A DNA stretch of 64,000 nt, from positions 9,536,821 to 9,600,820 of the forward strand of contig NW_020312775.1 of NCBI RefSeq assembly GCF_003265705.1, written 5' to 3'. The notes beneath the pieces are model-generated. The model ran no database searches and was not told where the DNA came from. It worked only from the letters and a program-made list of their open reading frames with translations. This DNA comes from Callorhinus ursinus (Eukaryota > Chordata > Mammalia > Carnivora > Otariidae). The translations under genes and the position numbers were made by a program. Position 1 is the stretch's first letter. Each line of letters starts with the position of its first letter. Below are positions 43,346 to 56,055 of this stretch, piece after piece.

Positions 43346-46300
43346 AATTTTTATGGTGATAAAATACAGATAAAGTAACATTTACCAATTTAACCATTTT
43401 TAAGTGTACAATTCAGTAGCATTAAGGATATTCACATTGTTGTGTAACTATCACTACTATCCATCTTTAGACTCTTTTAATCTTTCAAAATTGAAACTCT
43501 ACTCATTAAACAATGACTCCCCATTACCCCCTGCCTCCAGTTCCTGGTGACTATGATTCTTTCTTTTTTTCAAAGATTTTATTTATTTATTTGGCAGAGA
43601 GAGACACAGCGAGAGAGGGAACACAAGCAGGGGGAGTGGGAGAGGGAGAAGCAGGCTCCCCGCAGAGCAGGGAGCCCGATGCAGGGCTCAGGGTTCGATC
43701 CCAGGACCCTTAGGCCATAACCTGAGCAGAAGGCAGATGCTTAACGACTGAGCCACCCAGGCACCCCTGTGATTCTACTTTCTATCTCTATGAGTATGGC
43801 TGCCCTAAGTATCTTATATAAGTGGAATTGTGTAATATTTGTCCTTTTGTGTCTGGCTTATTTCACTTAGCATAAAGTTTTCAAAGTTCACCCATGTAAC
43901 ATATATCAGAAATTCATTTTATTTTAAGTTTGAATAATATTTCATTATATGTATATATCACATTTTGATGATCAGTTCATTCACTGATGGATATTTGTAT
44001 TATTTCCACTCTTTGGCTTTTGTGAATAATACTGCTATGAGTAGAGATGTAAAATACCTGTTTAAGTCCCTACTTTCAATTACTTTGGGTATATATCTGA
44101 AGTGGAATTTGTGAATCATACTCTAATTCAATTTTTTTTTTTGAGAAACCAACATACTGTCTTCCACAGTGGCTGCACAATTGCACATTCCTACCAGTAA
44201 TGCACTAGTGTTTCAATTTCTATGCATCCGTGCTAAAACATTTTTAATCATAGCAATCTTAAGGTGTTAAGTGATATCTCATTACGGAATTGATTTCATT
44301 TCTTAATGATAACTCACATTGAAAATATTTTAAGGTACTTATTGAATATTTGCATGTCTTCTTTGGAGAAATGTCTATTTAAGTCCTTTGCTCATTTTTC
44401 AGTTGAGTTGTGTGAGGTTTTTTTGTTGTTGTTGCTGTTGTTGTTATTGAGTTGTAAAAGATCTTTATATTCTATAAATCAATTCTTTATCAGAGAGATG
44501 ATTTATAAACATTTTCTCCCATTCTGTGAGTTGTTTTTTAGCTGTTGTGATAGTGTCCTCTGATGTAAAAAAGTTTTACATTTTGATGAAGTCCATTTTA
44601 TTTATTTTCTTTTTGATGAATGTTCTTTTGGTGCCCTATCTAAGAAATCCTCACCAAACTTAATGTCATGAAGATGTTCCTCTTCTCTTCTTATATATTT
44701 TATAATTTTGTGTATTTTATACTTTTAGCTCATATGTTTAGGTCATTTAAGTTAATTTTTGTATGGTGCAAGATAAAGATACAACTTCGTTGTTTTACAT
44801 ATAGATATCTAGTTTCCTGAGCACTATTGATGAAAAGACTGTCCTTTTCCCATTCAATAAACTTAGCACTCTTGCCAAACATCATTTGAGAATATATACA
44901 AGAGTTGATTTCTGGGCCTTCTATTCTATCCCATTTATCTTTCTATGTATTTTGTACCAGTGCCACTATCTTTTGATTACCATAGCTATGTAGTAAGTTT
45001 CACAGAAGTATGAATTCTCCAACTTTGTTCTTCTTTTTCAGGTTACCTTTGGCTATTTCAGATCTCTTGATATTACAAATCAATTTTAGGATAGGCTCTT
45101 ATATTTCTGCAAAAATGTCTTTGGGATTTGGTAGTAATTGTACTAAATCTCTAGATCACTTTGGATAGCATTGTCATCTTACCAATATTAGGTCTTCCAA
45201 TCTATAAACATGTCTTTCTGTATACTTATGTCTTGTTGAATTTCTTTCAGCAATGTTTGTGGTTTTCAGTGTATAAGTCTTTCACCTTCCTGGTTTTATT
45301 TATTCATAAGTATTTTATTTTTGATGTTATTGTAAGTAAAATTATTTTATTTACTTCCTTTTCAGATTGTTCATTGTTAGTGTATGGAAACACAATTGAT
45401 TTTTGTAAGTTGGTTTGGTTCTCTGCAACTTTGCTGAATTTGTTTATTAGTTCTAATAAACTAATAATAAAATAAATAATCTGTGACTTTGTGGAGTACT
45501 TAAGGTTTTCTATATTAAATATTATGTCATCTGTGAAGAGATAATTTTGCTTCCTCCTTTCCAATTATGATATCTTTTATTTCTTTCTTTTGTCTAATTG
45601 CTCTGGTTAGGATTCCAGTACTATGATAAATAGAGTTGGAATAATGGACATCTCATATGGTTCCTGGTCTTTAAGAAAAAACTTTCAGTTTTTGATTTAT
45701 TATGATGTTAGCTGTGGGCTTTCCATACACAACTTTTATTATATTGTGATAACTTCCCTTTATTCCTAGTTTCTTTAGTGTCTTTATCATGAAAGGATGT
45801 GAATTTTGTAAAATGGTTTTCCTGCATCAGTTTAGATAATCACGTGATTTTTGCCCTTCATTCCGTTAGTGTGTAGTATTACATTCAGTGATTTTCATAT
45901 GTGTGCCATCCATGCATTCCAGGAATAAATTTCATTTGACCATGGTGAGTCCTTTTAATGTGCTGCCGAATTGCTTTGCTAGTATTTTATTGATGACTTT
46001 TGCGTTAATATTCATCAAGGATATTGATCTGTAGTTTCTTCTAATATATTTATCTGGATTTGTTATCAAGTTAATACTAGTTTCATAAAATGAGTAAGAA
46101 ATTGTTTCCTCCACTTCAAATTTTTGAAAGAATGTGAGGGCTGGCATTAATTCTTCTTTAAGTGTTTGGTAGAATTATCCAGTGAAGCCGTTTGGTCCTG
46201 AGCTTTTCTTTCCTAGCAGGTTTTTGATCATTGATTCAATTTACAAATTACAGATCTGTTTGTGCATTTTATTTATTCATAATTTAATCTTGGTAATAGT
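43346..46300 (-). mobile_element. L1MB-like LINE-1, antisense, 5'-truncated
   Basis: The 3'UTR text (AAGTGTACAATTCAGTAGCA, TATCACTACTATCCATC, TTGTGTCTGGCTTATTTCAC) is typical of L1MB. It then runs through the ORF2 C-terminal and RT regions. Near 45525 the catalytic box still reads FTDDI. It ends near 46300 in the RT N-terminal part. One Can-SINE (43563) lies in the 3'UTR. Older than the carnivore L1s by divergence. Confidence 0.9.
43563..43766 (-). mobile_element. Can-SINE, antisense, with short internal duplication
   Basis: Body GGGAACACAAGCAGGGGGAG and CCCCGCAGAGCAGGGAGCCC. After GATGCAGGGCTC it has an extra AGGGTTC before GATCCCAGGACCC, a 7-8 base insertion near the B box. Duplication CTATGATTCT (43551-43560) with CTGTGATTCT (43767-43776), one mismatch. 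Confidence 0.94.
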
Positions 46301-46304
46301 CTGA

Positions 46305-46856
46305 GTTGGTTCAGGCTGCTATAACAGTATTATAGACTAGTAGCTTATAAGTAACAGAAATGTGTTTATCACAGTTCTGAAGGTTGGAAGTCCAAGGTCA
46401 GTGTACCAGTATGGTCAGGTTGTAGGGAAGACTCTTTTCTGAGTTGCCAACTGCATATTTCTCAATGCACCCTCAGATGGCAGAAAAAGAACTCTCTGAG
46501 TTCTCCTTTATAAAGTCACTAATTCCAGGGGTGTCTGGGTGGCTTAGTCAGTTAAGCAGCTGCCTTCAGCTCAGGTCATGAACCCAGGGTCCTGGGCTCA
46601 AGCCAAGTGTCAGGATCCCTGCTCAGCAGGGTATCTGCTTCTCCCTTCCCCTCTGCTCCTCCCCCTAGCTTGCGCTCTAGCTCTCTCAAATAAATAAATA
46701 AAATATTTAAAAAATTAAAGTCACTAATTCCATTCATGAAAGGCTCCACCCTCATGACCTAATCACCTCCTGATTACCTCATTTCCTGAAACCATCACAC
46801 TGGAGGTTAGGATTTCAACATATGAATTTTTGGAGAAACATTTAGTTAATAACATT
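46305..46856 (-). mobile_element. MaLR LTR (MST/MLT1-like), antisense, split by a SINE
   Basis: On the minus strand it starts TGTTATTAACTAAATG (46856 side), followed by AAATTCATATGTTGAAATC and GGTCATGAGGGTGGAGCC, and ends with text for CAGAACTGTGATAAACAC and GTTATAGCAGCC near 46310. That is the MaLR LTR order. The internal region joins its high-coordinate side, so this is the 3' LTR of a minus-strand element. Confidence 0.8.
46528..46715 (+). mobile_element. Can-SINE in MaLR LTR
   Basis: Diverged copy: GTGTCTGGGTGGCTTAGTCA in the head, and GGGCTCAAGCCAAGTGTCAG where the B box lies. Perfect 17-bp duplication TAAAGTCACTAATTCCA at 46511-46527 and 46716-46732. Confidence 0.96.
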
Positions 46857-47864
46857 CCACCCATGACCTTCAAAAATTCACAGTCTCTGTGCATGTAAAA
46901 TACATTAATTCCATTCTGACATCCAAAATCTTAACTCATTCCAGCATAAATTCCCAAGTCTATGTCCAAAGTCTCACCTAAATTATCATCTAAGTCAGAT
47001 ACAGTAAGACAGTAATCTATCCTGAGAAAAAATGCTCTCCAACTGTTTGCCTGTGAAATCAGATAAGTTATGTGCCTCCAAAATACAATGATGGGACAAG
47101 CATAGTTTAGACATTCCCATTACAAAATAAAAGAAATATAGGCAATAAAGGAATGACAGGTGACAAATCCAAAACCTAACAGGGAAAATTTCATTAGAAT
47201 TAAGGACTCAAGAATAATCTTTTTTGGCTTGATGCTCTACCTTCTAGACCCTGTGGGGTGGCAAAACATCACCCCCACTGCTCAGTGAAGCAGTCCCACA
47301 GTGACTGTCTGCATGGGCCTGCCCCTACCATGGTTTTCTGTTGGGGTTCCACAAATCACCTGGATTGGGGTCATGCTTCTGTATTTCTGCCAAGTGACAT
47401 TACCCCTCACAGGTTCACTGGGCACAGAACACCCTGCGACACCCCCTGTGAGGGCCCCACCACTGAGACACTGGGATGGGGGCATGCTGAGCCATCTGCC
47501 TCAGAGAGACAACCCATACTCCTTGAAATTGGTCTGCTCCAAGGGCTCTTGCACCCTAGGCTTTCTGTGGGAGTGGCAGCCCTGATGACTTCTGAGTTGC
47601 TTTATGAGGTCATTTCTCCATTGCCTTAAAGCATAGTGCCTGGTTTCTCTTGAGATGCCTGATCCATACTAATCTCCTTATCAAATTTTTCTTTGGCCAA
47701 ACCCTTATTGCTCTAAAGTTTTGCAAAATGGGTAGGCTGAGAAATTTCCAAATATTTAACATCTTACTTTTTGCTTAACATTTCTTTCTTTAGGTCATTT
47801 TTGTCTTCTTGCTTTGGAGTTTAAAGTGTCAGGAAGTGTCAAGCTACCCCATTATACATTCCAT
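46857..47864 (-). mobile_element. MaLR internal region, antisense, truncated
   Basis: Follows the LTR directly with ATTCCACCCATGACCTTC, then ATCTTAACTCATTCCAGCAT and GTCCAAAGTCTCACC, the known MaLR internal layout on the antisense strand. A G+C-richer segment (47230-47640) gives overlapping frames on both strands (47258-47629 plus, 47282-47485 minus), but these do not match retroviral proteins and reflect MaLR-internal composition. It ends at the SINE at 47881. Confidence 0.7.
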
Positions 47865-47880
47865 AGAAGTTACTTAATTT

Positions 47881-48078
47881 GGGGCACCTGGGTGGCTCAG
47901 TCGTTAAGTGTCTGCCTTCGGCTCGGGTCATGATCCCAGGGTCTTGGGATCGAGCCCCGCATCGAGCTCCCTGCTCAGCGGGGAGCCTGCTTCTCCCTCT
48001 CCTACTCCCTCTGCTTGTGTTCCCTCTCTCGCTGTGTTTCTCTCTGTCAAATAAATAAATAAAATATTTTTTAAAAAA
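47881..48078 (+). mobile_element. Can-SINE, well preserved
   Basis: Clean arctoid-type copy: GGGGCACCTGGGTGGCTCAG, GGGATCGAGCCCCGCATCG, CTTGTGTTCCCTCTCTCGC. Duplication AGAAGTTACTTAATTT (47865-47880) and AGAAGTTGCTTAATTT (48079-48094), one mismatch. Confidence 0.97.
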
Positions 48079-48117
48079 AGAAGTTGCTTAATTTATCATG
48101 CCATTCTGGTTATATTT

Positions 48118-48320
48118 ATTTTATTTCTTTATTTTTATTTGAGTATACTGACACAAATGTGCTAAATTTGTGACACACAATGCCAAATTCATTTCAGGTG
48201 TACAATATACTGATTAAACTTCTGTATATGTTATGCTATGTTAACCACAGATGTAGCTACCATCTCCCACTGTACAATATGGTCAGTGCAATTGACCATA
48301 TTTCATATGCTATACCTTTT
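48118..48320 (-). mobile_element. Older LINE-1 (L1MA-like) 3' end, antisense, left part
   Basis: TATTTGAGTATACTGACAC, TTCAGGTGTACAATATACTG and ATGCTATGTTAACCACAG are an L1MA-type 3'UTR. It breaks at ATGCTATACCTTTT and resumes at 55435, on the far side of a full-length L1. Confidence 0.85.
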
Positions 48321-50154
48321 GGAAATTTTATTAAAAAATAATTCTAGTATAGTTAACATGCAGTGTTATAGTAGTTTCAGGTTTACAATATACTAATTTA
48401 GCAATACTATATATTACTCAGTGCTTATCAAGATAAGTGTACTCTTAATCTCCTTCACTTATTTCACCTATTTCACCCATTCCCCCAAACACCTTAGCTT
48501 ATTCTCTATAATTAAGAGTCTATTTTCTGGTTTGACTCTTTTTTTTAATCTTTTTTATTTGTTTTGTTTCTTAAATTTCACATATGAGTGAAACTATATG
48601 ATATCTGTCTTTCTCTGACAGACTTATTTTCCTTACCATTATACTCTTTAGCTCCATCCATGCTGTTTGTTGCAAATGGCAAGATTTCATTCTTTTTATG
48701 GCTGAATAATATTCCATTATATATACCGTATTGTCCTTATCCATTCATCTGTTGATGGGCTGCTTCCATAATTTGGGCATTGTAAATATACTTGCAACAA
48801 ACATATGGCTACATGTATCCCTTTGAATGAGTGTTTTTGTATTTTTTTGGGTAAAAACCCAGCAATGTGATTACTGGATCATAGGGTACTTCTCTTTTTA
48901 ACTTTATGAGGAAACTCCATGCTGCTTCCCACAGTGCTGCAACAGTTTGCATTACCACCAACAGGGCAAAAGTGTTCCTTTTTTTCCACATCCTCATCAA
49001 AAAAGGTTATTCTTTGTGTTTTTTATTTTAGTCATTCTTACAGATGTGAGGTAATATCTCATTGTGCTTTTGATTTACATTTCCATGATGATGAATAATT
49101 TTGAGCATCTTTACATGTGTGTGTTGGCCATCTGGAACTCTTCTTTTGAGAAATGTCTCTTCATGCCTTCTGCCCTTTTTTAATTGGATTATTATTATTT
49201 TTTTTTTTTGGTGTTGGGCTGTATAAGTTCACTATATCTTTCAGATACAAACCCTTTATTGGATATGTCATTTGAAAATATCTTCTCTCACTCAGTAGGT
49301 TGCCTTTTAGTTTTGTTTCCTTTTCTGGGCAGAAGCTTTATATTTTGATATAGTCCCAATAGTTTATTTTTTGCTTTTGTTTCCCTTGCTTCAGGAGACC
49401 TATTTAAAAAGAGTTGTTAAGGCTGTTGTCACAGAGTTAATGCCTGTACTCTCACATTCAAATCTTTAATCCATTTTTAATTCATTTTTATGCGTGGTGT
49501 AAGAAAGTGGTCCAGTTTCATTCTTTTGCCTGTTGCTGTCCAGTTTAACCAACACCATTTGTTGAAAAGACTGTCTTTTTTTCCACTGGATATTCTTTCC
49601 TGCTTTATCGAAGATTAACTGACCATATAATCGTGGGTTTATTTCTGGGCTTTCTATTCTGTTCCACTGATATACATGTCTACTTTTGTGCCAGTATCAT
49701 ACTGTTTTGATTATTACAGCTTTGTAATATAATTGAAGTCCAGAATTGTGATGCCTCTAGGTTTACTTTTCTTTTTAAAGATTGTTTCAGCTATTGGAGG
49801 TCTTTTGGGGGTTCCATACTAATTTTAGGACAGTTTATTCCAGTTCTTTGAAAAATGCTGTTGGTATTTTGATAAGGACTGTCTTAAAGGTGTAGATTGC
49901 TTTGTGTAGTATAGACAGTTTAATAATATCTGTTCTTCCAATCCATGAGCATAGCATGTCTTTCCATTTCTTAGTGTCATCTTCAATTTCTTTCATCAGT
50001 GTTTTATAGTTTTCAGAGTACAGTTCTTTCATATTTTTGGTTAGGTTTATTCCTAGGTATCTTATTCTTTTTGGTGCAGTTGTAAATGGGATTGCATTCT
50101 TATTTTCTCTTTCTGCTGCTTCATTACTGGTGTGTAAAAATGCAAAATATTTCT

Positions 50155-50345
50155 TGGGCACCTGGGTGGCTCAGTGATTAAGCATCTGCCTTCAGTTCAG
50201 GTCATGATTCTAGGGTCCTGGGATTGAGCCCTTCATTGGGCTCCCTGCTCAGCGGGAAGCCTTCTTTTCCCTCTCCCACTCTCTCTGCTTGTGTTCCTGC
50301 TCTTGCTATCTCTCTCTCTGCCAAATAAATAAATAAAATCTTTTA
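50155..50345 (+). mobile_element. Can-SINE in L1 ORF2 relic
   Basis: Sense copy with GATTCTAGGGTCCTGGGATTG and ATTGAGCCCTTCATTGGGC (B box changed). 19-bp duplication AAAAATGCAAAATATTTCT (50136-50154) and 50346-50364, one mismatch. Confidence 0.96.
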
Positions 50346-51243
50346 AAAAATGCAAAAAATTTCTGCACACTAACTTTGTATCCTGTGACTTTACTGAATT
50401 CATTTATCAGTTCTGGCATTTTTTGGTGTAGTCTTTAGGGCTTTTTATAGAGAATATCAACTCACCTACAAAAAAGGAAAAGTTTTACTTGTTCCTTACC
50501 AATTTGGATAAACTTTATTCATTTGTTCTTTTCTGACTGCTGTGGCTAGGTCTTCCAGTACTATGTTGAATGAAAGTGGTGAGAGGGGCCATTCCTGTCT
50601 TGTCCCTGAGAGGAAAAGCTCTCATTTTCCCCCCATTGAGTATAATGTTAACTGTGTGTTTTCATATATGGCTTTTATTGTTTTGAAGTATGTTCCTTCT
50701 AAACCTACTTTGTTGAGGGTTTCTTTGCTGAGTGGATGTTCTTTGTCAACTGCATTTTCTGTATCTATTGTAGTGATCATATGGTTTTTACTCTTTCTCT
50801 GAGTGATATGATGTAACACATTGTTTGATTTGTGAATATTGAACCATGCATGCATTCTGGGAAAATATCCTACATGATCACGGTGAATGATTTTTTAAAT
50901 TTATTGTTGGATTTGGTTTGTTAACATTTTGTTGAGGAATTTTACATGTACATTCATCAGAGATATTGGCCTGTAGTTCTCTTTTTTTTTTTTTTTTGTA
51001 GTGTCTTTATTTGGATTTTGTATCAGGCTTATGCCCGGCTTATAGAATAAATTAGTAAGCTTTCCTACTTTTTCTCTTTTTTGGAATAGTTTAAGAAAAA
51101 CTGGTATTAAATTTTCTATAAATGTTTGATATAATTCTCTGTGAAGCAGCCTGGTCCTGGACATTTGTGTGTTGGGAGTTTGTTTATTACTGATTCAATT
51201 TCATTGCTGGTAATCGGTCTGTTCAAATTTTCTATTCCTTTTT

Positions 51244-51433
51244 TTTAAGATTTTATTTATTTATTTGACAGAGAGAGACACAGTGAGAGAGGGAACACAA
51301 GCAGGGAGAGTGGGAGAGGGAGAAGCTGACTTCCCACAGAGCAGGGAGCCCGATGCAGGGCTCGATCCCAGAACCCTGGGATCATGACCTGAGCCGAAGG
51401 CAGGTGCTTAACGACTGAGCCACCCAGGCGCCC
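51244..51433 (-). mobile_element. Can-SINE in L1 ORF2 relic, antisense
   Basis: GGGAACACAAGCAGGGAGAG and CAGAGCAGGGAGCCCGATG; same subfamily as 19492 and 43563. Perfect 13-bp duplication TCTATTCCTTTTT at 51231-51243 and 51434-51446. Confidence 0.96.
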
Positions 51434-51928
51434 TCTATTCCTTTTTGATTCAGTTTTGGGAGCTTATATGTTTCCAGGAATTTATCCATTTCTGTTAGGT
51501 TGTCTAATTTGATGACATATAGCTTTTCATAACATTATCTTACAATTGCTTGTATTTATGTGATGCTCATTGTTATTTCTCTTTAATTTCTGATTTTGTT
51601 TGAGTCCTCTCTCTCTCACTTTGTGTATGTTTGTGTGTTGGGGTAAGTCTGGCTAAAGGTTTATCATTTTTGATGACCTTTACAAAGAACTGTCTCCTTG
51701 TTTCATTGATCTGATCTACTGTATTTTTTAGTTACTATTTCATTTATTTCTTCTCTAGTCTTTATTATTTCCTTCCTTCTGGTTTGGGGTTTTGTTTGTT
51801 ATTTTTTCTAGGTCTTTTAAATATAAGATTAGGATATTTGAGATTTTTCTTTGTTCTTGAAGTAGGCCTGAAGTGTTATAAACTTCCCTCTTAGAACAGC
51901 TTTTCCTGCATCCCACAGGTTTTTGACC

Positions 51929-51929
51929 A

Positions 51930-51955
<26 letters not shown>
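51929..51955. repeat. (TG)n microsatellite in L1
   Basis: About 13 TG units inside the ORF2 relic, replacing a short GACCATTG-type segment of other copies. Confidence 0.92.
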
Positions 51956-51960
<5 letters not shown>

Positions 51961-53159
51961 TTTGTCTTCATGTGTTTTCTGATTTCCTCTTTGGTTTTTT
52001 GGTTGACCCATTTTTTATTTAGCAGCACATTATTTAACCTCTATGTATTTGTGATCTTTCCAGATTTTTATTATGATTGGTTTATAGTTTCATAGCATGA
52101 TGGTCAGAAAAGATGCAAAGTATCACTTAGTTATTTGTGAATTTCCTGAGGCTTGTTTTGTGGCCTAATATGTGATCTATTCTGGAGAATGTTCCATATG
52201 AAGTTGAAAAGAATGTGTATTCTGCTGTTTAAGATGGAATATTCTGAATATATCTGTTCAATCCATCTGATCCAATGTGTCATTCAAGCCAATTTTTCCA
52301 AGTTAATTTTCTGTTTGGATGTTCTGTCCATTGATGTAAGTGGGGTGTCAAAGTCCCATACTATTATTGTATTATTATCAATTATTTCCTTTATGTTTGT
52401 TATTAACTGCTCTCATGTATTTAGGTTCTTCCATGTTGGGTACATAAATATTTGCAATTTTTATATCTTCTTGCTGATTTGTCCCTTTTATTATTATGTA
52501 GTGTCCTTGTTTGTCTCTTTTTACAGTCTGGGTTTTAAAGTCTATTTTATCCTTATTGTATTGCTACCCTGGCTTTCTTTTCACAGCCATTTGCATGATA
52601 AAATTTTCTCCATCCTCTCACTTTCAATCTACAGGTGTCTTTAGGTCTGAAATGAGTCTCTTATAAACAGCACATAGATGGGTCATCATTTTTTATCCAT
52701 TCTCTCTTCCTATGTCTTTTTATTGGAGCATTTAGTCCACTTACAATCAAAGTAATTATTGGTTTGGATATATTTATTGCCATTTTGTTAATTCTTTTAT
52801 GGTTGTCTTTGAAGTTCTTCTCTGTTCTTTTTTGGTCCCTTCTTTTAGTATTATTTGGCTATTTTTAGTGACATACTTGGATTTCTTTCCTTTATTCATT
52901 ATTGGTTTTTGATTTGTGATTACCATTGTGTTTGTATATAATATTTTCTGCATAGAGCACTCTATATTAAGTTGATGGTCACTTATGTTTGAACCTATTC
53001 TTTACTCTTTTCTGCCCATGTTTTTGGGTATATGGCATACTTTACATTATTATTTTGTGATTTCTTTGGTTTTTAACAGATATACTTATTTTTACTGTTT
53101 TTCTCCTTCCTACTCTCCTTACTCTTTCTTAATGTCTTTCCTGTGCACTTAAAGAGTCC

Positions 53160-54021
53160 CTTTTAACATTTGTTGTAGGGCTATTATAGTGATAATTCCT
53201 TTATTTTTTTTATTTTTGTCTGGAAAACTGCTTTTCTATCCTTTTATTGTGAATGATAGCCTTGCTGTATAGGATACTTTTTACTGTAGATCTTTTATTT
53301 TCAGCACTTTGAATATATCATGCCACTCTCTTCTGCCCTGCAAAGTTTCTGCTGAAAAAATCCACTGATAACCTCATGGGGTTTACTTTGTATATGATTC
53401 CTTTCTATTCTCTTGTGGTTTTTGAAATTCTTTCTATTACTACTTTTTGCCATTTTAATTATTATGTGTCTTAGTGTGGACTTCCTTGGGTTGATTTCAG
53501 TGGGGGGGTTCTCTGCCTCCACATATGGACATCTGTTTCCTTTCTCACATTCAGGAAATTTTCACATATTATTTCTTGAAATAAATTTTCTCACTCTTTT
53601 TTTCTCTTCTTCTGTAATCCCCATAATGTGAATAGTATTATGCTTGATGTTGTCACCGTGTCACCTATGTCTATTCTCATTTTGCATATATATTTTTTTT
53701 TCTCTCACTTGCTCAGCTTCATTACTTTCCTTTACTGTGTCCTCTAGGTCATTGATTTGTTTTTGTTTTTGTTTTTTTCTGCTTCGTCTAGTCTACAATT
53801 ATTCCATCTAGTGTATTTTTAATTTCATTAATTTTGTTCTAAATTTCTAATTGGTTATTTTTTATCTTTTTGTTAAAGGTCTCATTGATGTCCTTCCTCC
53901 ACTCTTTTCTCAATTCCAGTAAGTATCTTTTTTTGATAATTACATTAAATTCTCTGTCAGGCGTGTTAATTATCTCTGTTTCATTTAGGTTTCTTTCTGT
54001 GATTTTGTCCTGTTCTTTCAT
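53160..54021 (-). pseudogene. L1 ORF1 relic of the 48.3-55.4 kb element
   Basis: The N-terminal open piece (54021-53839) begins MKEQDKITERNLNETEIINT and continues with acidic/basic heptads (LLELRKEWRKDINETFNKK), as in the ORF1p leader and coiled coil. A second piece (53522-53301), starting MEAENPPTEINPRKSTLRHI, is the later RNA-binding part. A stretch between them is out of frame. The start codon position agrees with that of other L1 ORF1 proteins, making this the best-defined ORF1 start in the window. Confidence 0.8.
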
Positions 54022-54079
54022 TGGGGGCGTATTCTTTTATCTCCTTATTTTCTCTAACTCTCTGTGTCTATTTCTGTGT

Positions 54080-55418
54080 GTTGAGAAGGTCAGGTACATC
54101 TCCTACTCTTGAAAGTAATGACCTTATGAAGAATAGATCCTGTAATGCCCTGTAGTGCAGTGTCCTCTCTTTACCAAAATATGGCTTTCCAGGGGTATCT
54201 CCTATGAATGCTACATGCATCCTGCTCTTGTGGCTGAACCACTTTTTTTTTTCAGTCCAGTCTGGAGTCATTTTGGGCTTAAGTTGAACCAGGCCAAGTA
54301 CTTTCCACAGATGGAAACTGTGGGGAACTCTCCCTGTGTTGTTCCCTGAGTAGCTTTTGTTGGTGGATGGGGCATGTAGTCAGACCAGTTGTCCATTCGC
54401 AGTCCACTGCTATGGCAGCATTCTGAATTGTGTGTGTCATTATGTTACCCTTTCCCTGGAGCAGGAGTCACTTTGGATTGGTGTTTGCCCCTGTTGGGGC
54501 TAATTCTTCATTACTATGCTTGTGACCTTGGTTTGAATGGGCTCAGTCCAAGAGTGAATTAGAGGGAGCAGATTTACAACATGCAAGGGAGGCAGTGCAC
54601 TGGTATGGTGGTGTTAGTAAGTTTTGCATGCCTACCATACTCTGTGGGAGGGGAGAGGGTCACTTCAGCTCTGGGACTGAGGCAGACCTGGCTAGAGGGG
54701 GTAGGTGTGCCAAAACATGAGGGGTGGTGCACAGCAAAGGTATTAGAAAGTTAAGCAGTGAGTGTTGGTGCCTTTCTAGATCCATAGTTGGCTGTGTGTT
54801 TATGCTGGGGGGCAGGAGAGGGAAATGGTCCCTGCCAGCTCCTTTTTTCCTGGAGAAGTCTCCCAATGATATCTTAGCCTCCAGGACAGGTTCTGAGATG
54901 AGTAAACTACTCTCCTTCCCGTATGCTCCAGGAGTTTTTCAAACTGCTATGTCTATGCTGTATCTCCATGGGCTATTGTCGTGCTGTCTCTTTAAAGGAG
55001 GGGATTCAGTTTCCTCTCACTTTCTCAGCTCTCCTAGAGTGGAGTCTACTGATTTTTAAAATTCCAGTTTTTAAAACATACTTGTTGTAAAAACTCATGA
55101 AATTCAACCTATTTCCAAAGTCAAATGTTAGGGTGATCTGTCTTCCCCTCGTGGGCTCCCTGGTGTGAGGAATTATTTCTCTCTCCTTTCCAAACCCATG
55201 GCTTCCCTCCCTCCTGTGGACAGCTCTGTAGGACCATTTAGTGTCTGTGTCTCTGACTTCCCTACCCTCTTCAATGTGGCCTCTTATCTACATTTAGTTG
55301 TGGAGTTTGTTCTGCCAGTCTTTGGGTCATTGTGTAAGTTATTTACACAGATGTGAGTGTTATGTAGTTGTAGCTGTGGGACAAGGTGACTTTAGGGTCC
55401 TTTTACTCCACCATCTTC
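54080..55418 (-). promoter_or_regulatory. L1 5'UTR of the 48.3-55.4 kb element
   Basis: Non-coding segment between ORF1 and the L1 start, homologous in order to 13725-15252 and 30871-31913. It contains the internal promoter region in L1 biology. Frames here (54155-54349, 54660-54866, 54724-55059) are not conserved in the parallel copies. Confidence 0.65.
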
Positions 55419-55434
55419 CTTGGAAGACTCACTC

Positions 55435-55618
55435 TGCTATGTTTTTATTTTTATCACTTACTTATTTCATAACTGGAACTCTGTATCTTCTACTCTCTTT
55501 ACCCACGCCCCCATCTTTCCCTCTGGCAAACATCAGTTTGTTCTCTATATTTATATGTTTGATTCTGCTGTTTGTTTGTTTTTTCATTTGTTTGTTTTTG
55601 TTTTTTCTGGGGGTTTCC
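55435..55618 (-). mobile_element. Older LINE-1 (L1MA-like) 3' region, antisense, right part
   Basis: Continuation of the element at 48118: TTTATTTTTATCACTTACTTA, CATAACTGGAACTCTGTATC, TCAGTTTGTTCTCTATATTT. It is cut by the 3' end of the next L1 near 55620. Confidence 0.82.
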
Positions 55619-56055
55619 TTTTTTTAAATTTTAAGTTCAATTAATTAACAATATAGTGTATTATTAGTTTTAGAATTCAGTGATTCATCAGTTGCATACA
55701 ACACCCGTGCTCATTCCATCATGTGTCCTCCTTCATGCTCACCACCCAGTCACCCCATCCCCCCCACACCTCCCCTCCAGCAAGCCTGTTTCTTTCCTAT
55801 GCTTAAGAAGTCTCTTATGGTTTGTCTCCCTCTCTGGTTTCATCTTGTTTTATTCCTCCCAGGTTTTTTTTTTTTTTTTTTTTTTAACTAACCAGAATCA
55901 TGCTGTATGTATTGTTCATGTGCTTTTTGGAGATGTTCTTGTTTTAGATTTTGCACATGAGTGAAATCATGTTATGTGTCTTTCTTAAGCTGAGTAATTT
56001 TGCTTAGCATTATACTTTCTAGATCCATTCATGTTGTTACAAAAGCTAAGATCTC

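Larger units (their letters stand above)
48800..52700 (-). pseudogene. L1 ORF2 relic of the 48.3-55.4 kb element
   Basis: Remnant pieces on the minus strand: PYDPVITLLGFYPKK (49000-48809), the segment ENKNAIPFTTAPKRIRYLGI (50161-49835), the RT pieces [20 protein letters not shown] (51164-50901) and TENAVDKEHPLSKETLNKVG (50855-50622). Around 50445 the FADD box has decayed to FVGEL, so RT is dead. SINEs split it at 50155 and 51244. Confidence 0.82.
48321..55434 (-). mobile_element. Full-length LINE-1, antisense, inserted into an older L1
   Basis: The 3' end is at 48330 (AATAATTCTAGTATAGTTAACA) and the 5' end near 55418, where the minus strand reads GGAAGATGGTGGAGTAAAAG, a classic L1 start. ORF2, ORF1 and a 5'UTR of about 1.3 kb are all present. 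The host L1MA-like element continues on both sides, and TGCTATACCTTTT (48308-48320) against TGCTATGTTTTT (55435-55446) is a diverged target duplication. Net of two Can-SINEs (50155 and 51244) the length is about 6.7 kb. Numerous stops; dead. Confidence 0.93.

Noticed and set aside
47258..47629. Overlapping frames on both strands near 47.3-47.6 kb that look gene-like
   Set aside because: The segment belongs to the MaLR internal region by order and flanking LTR; the proteins have no recognisable domain.
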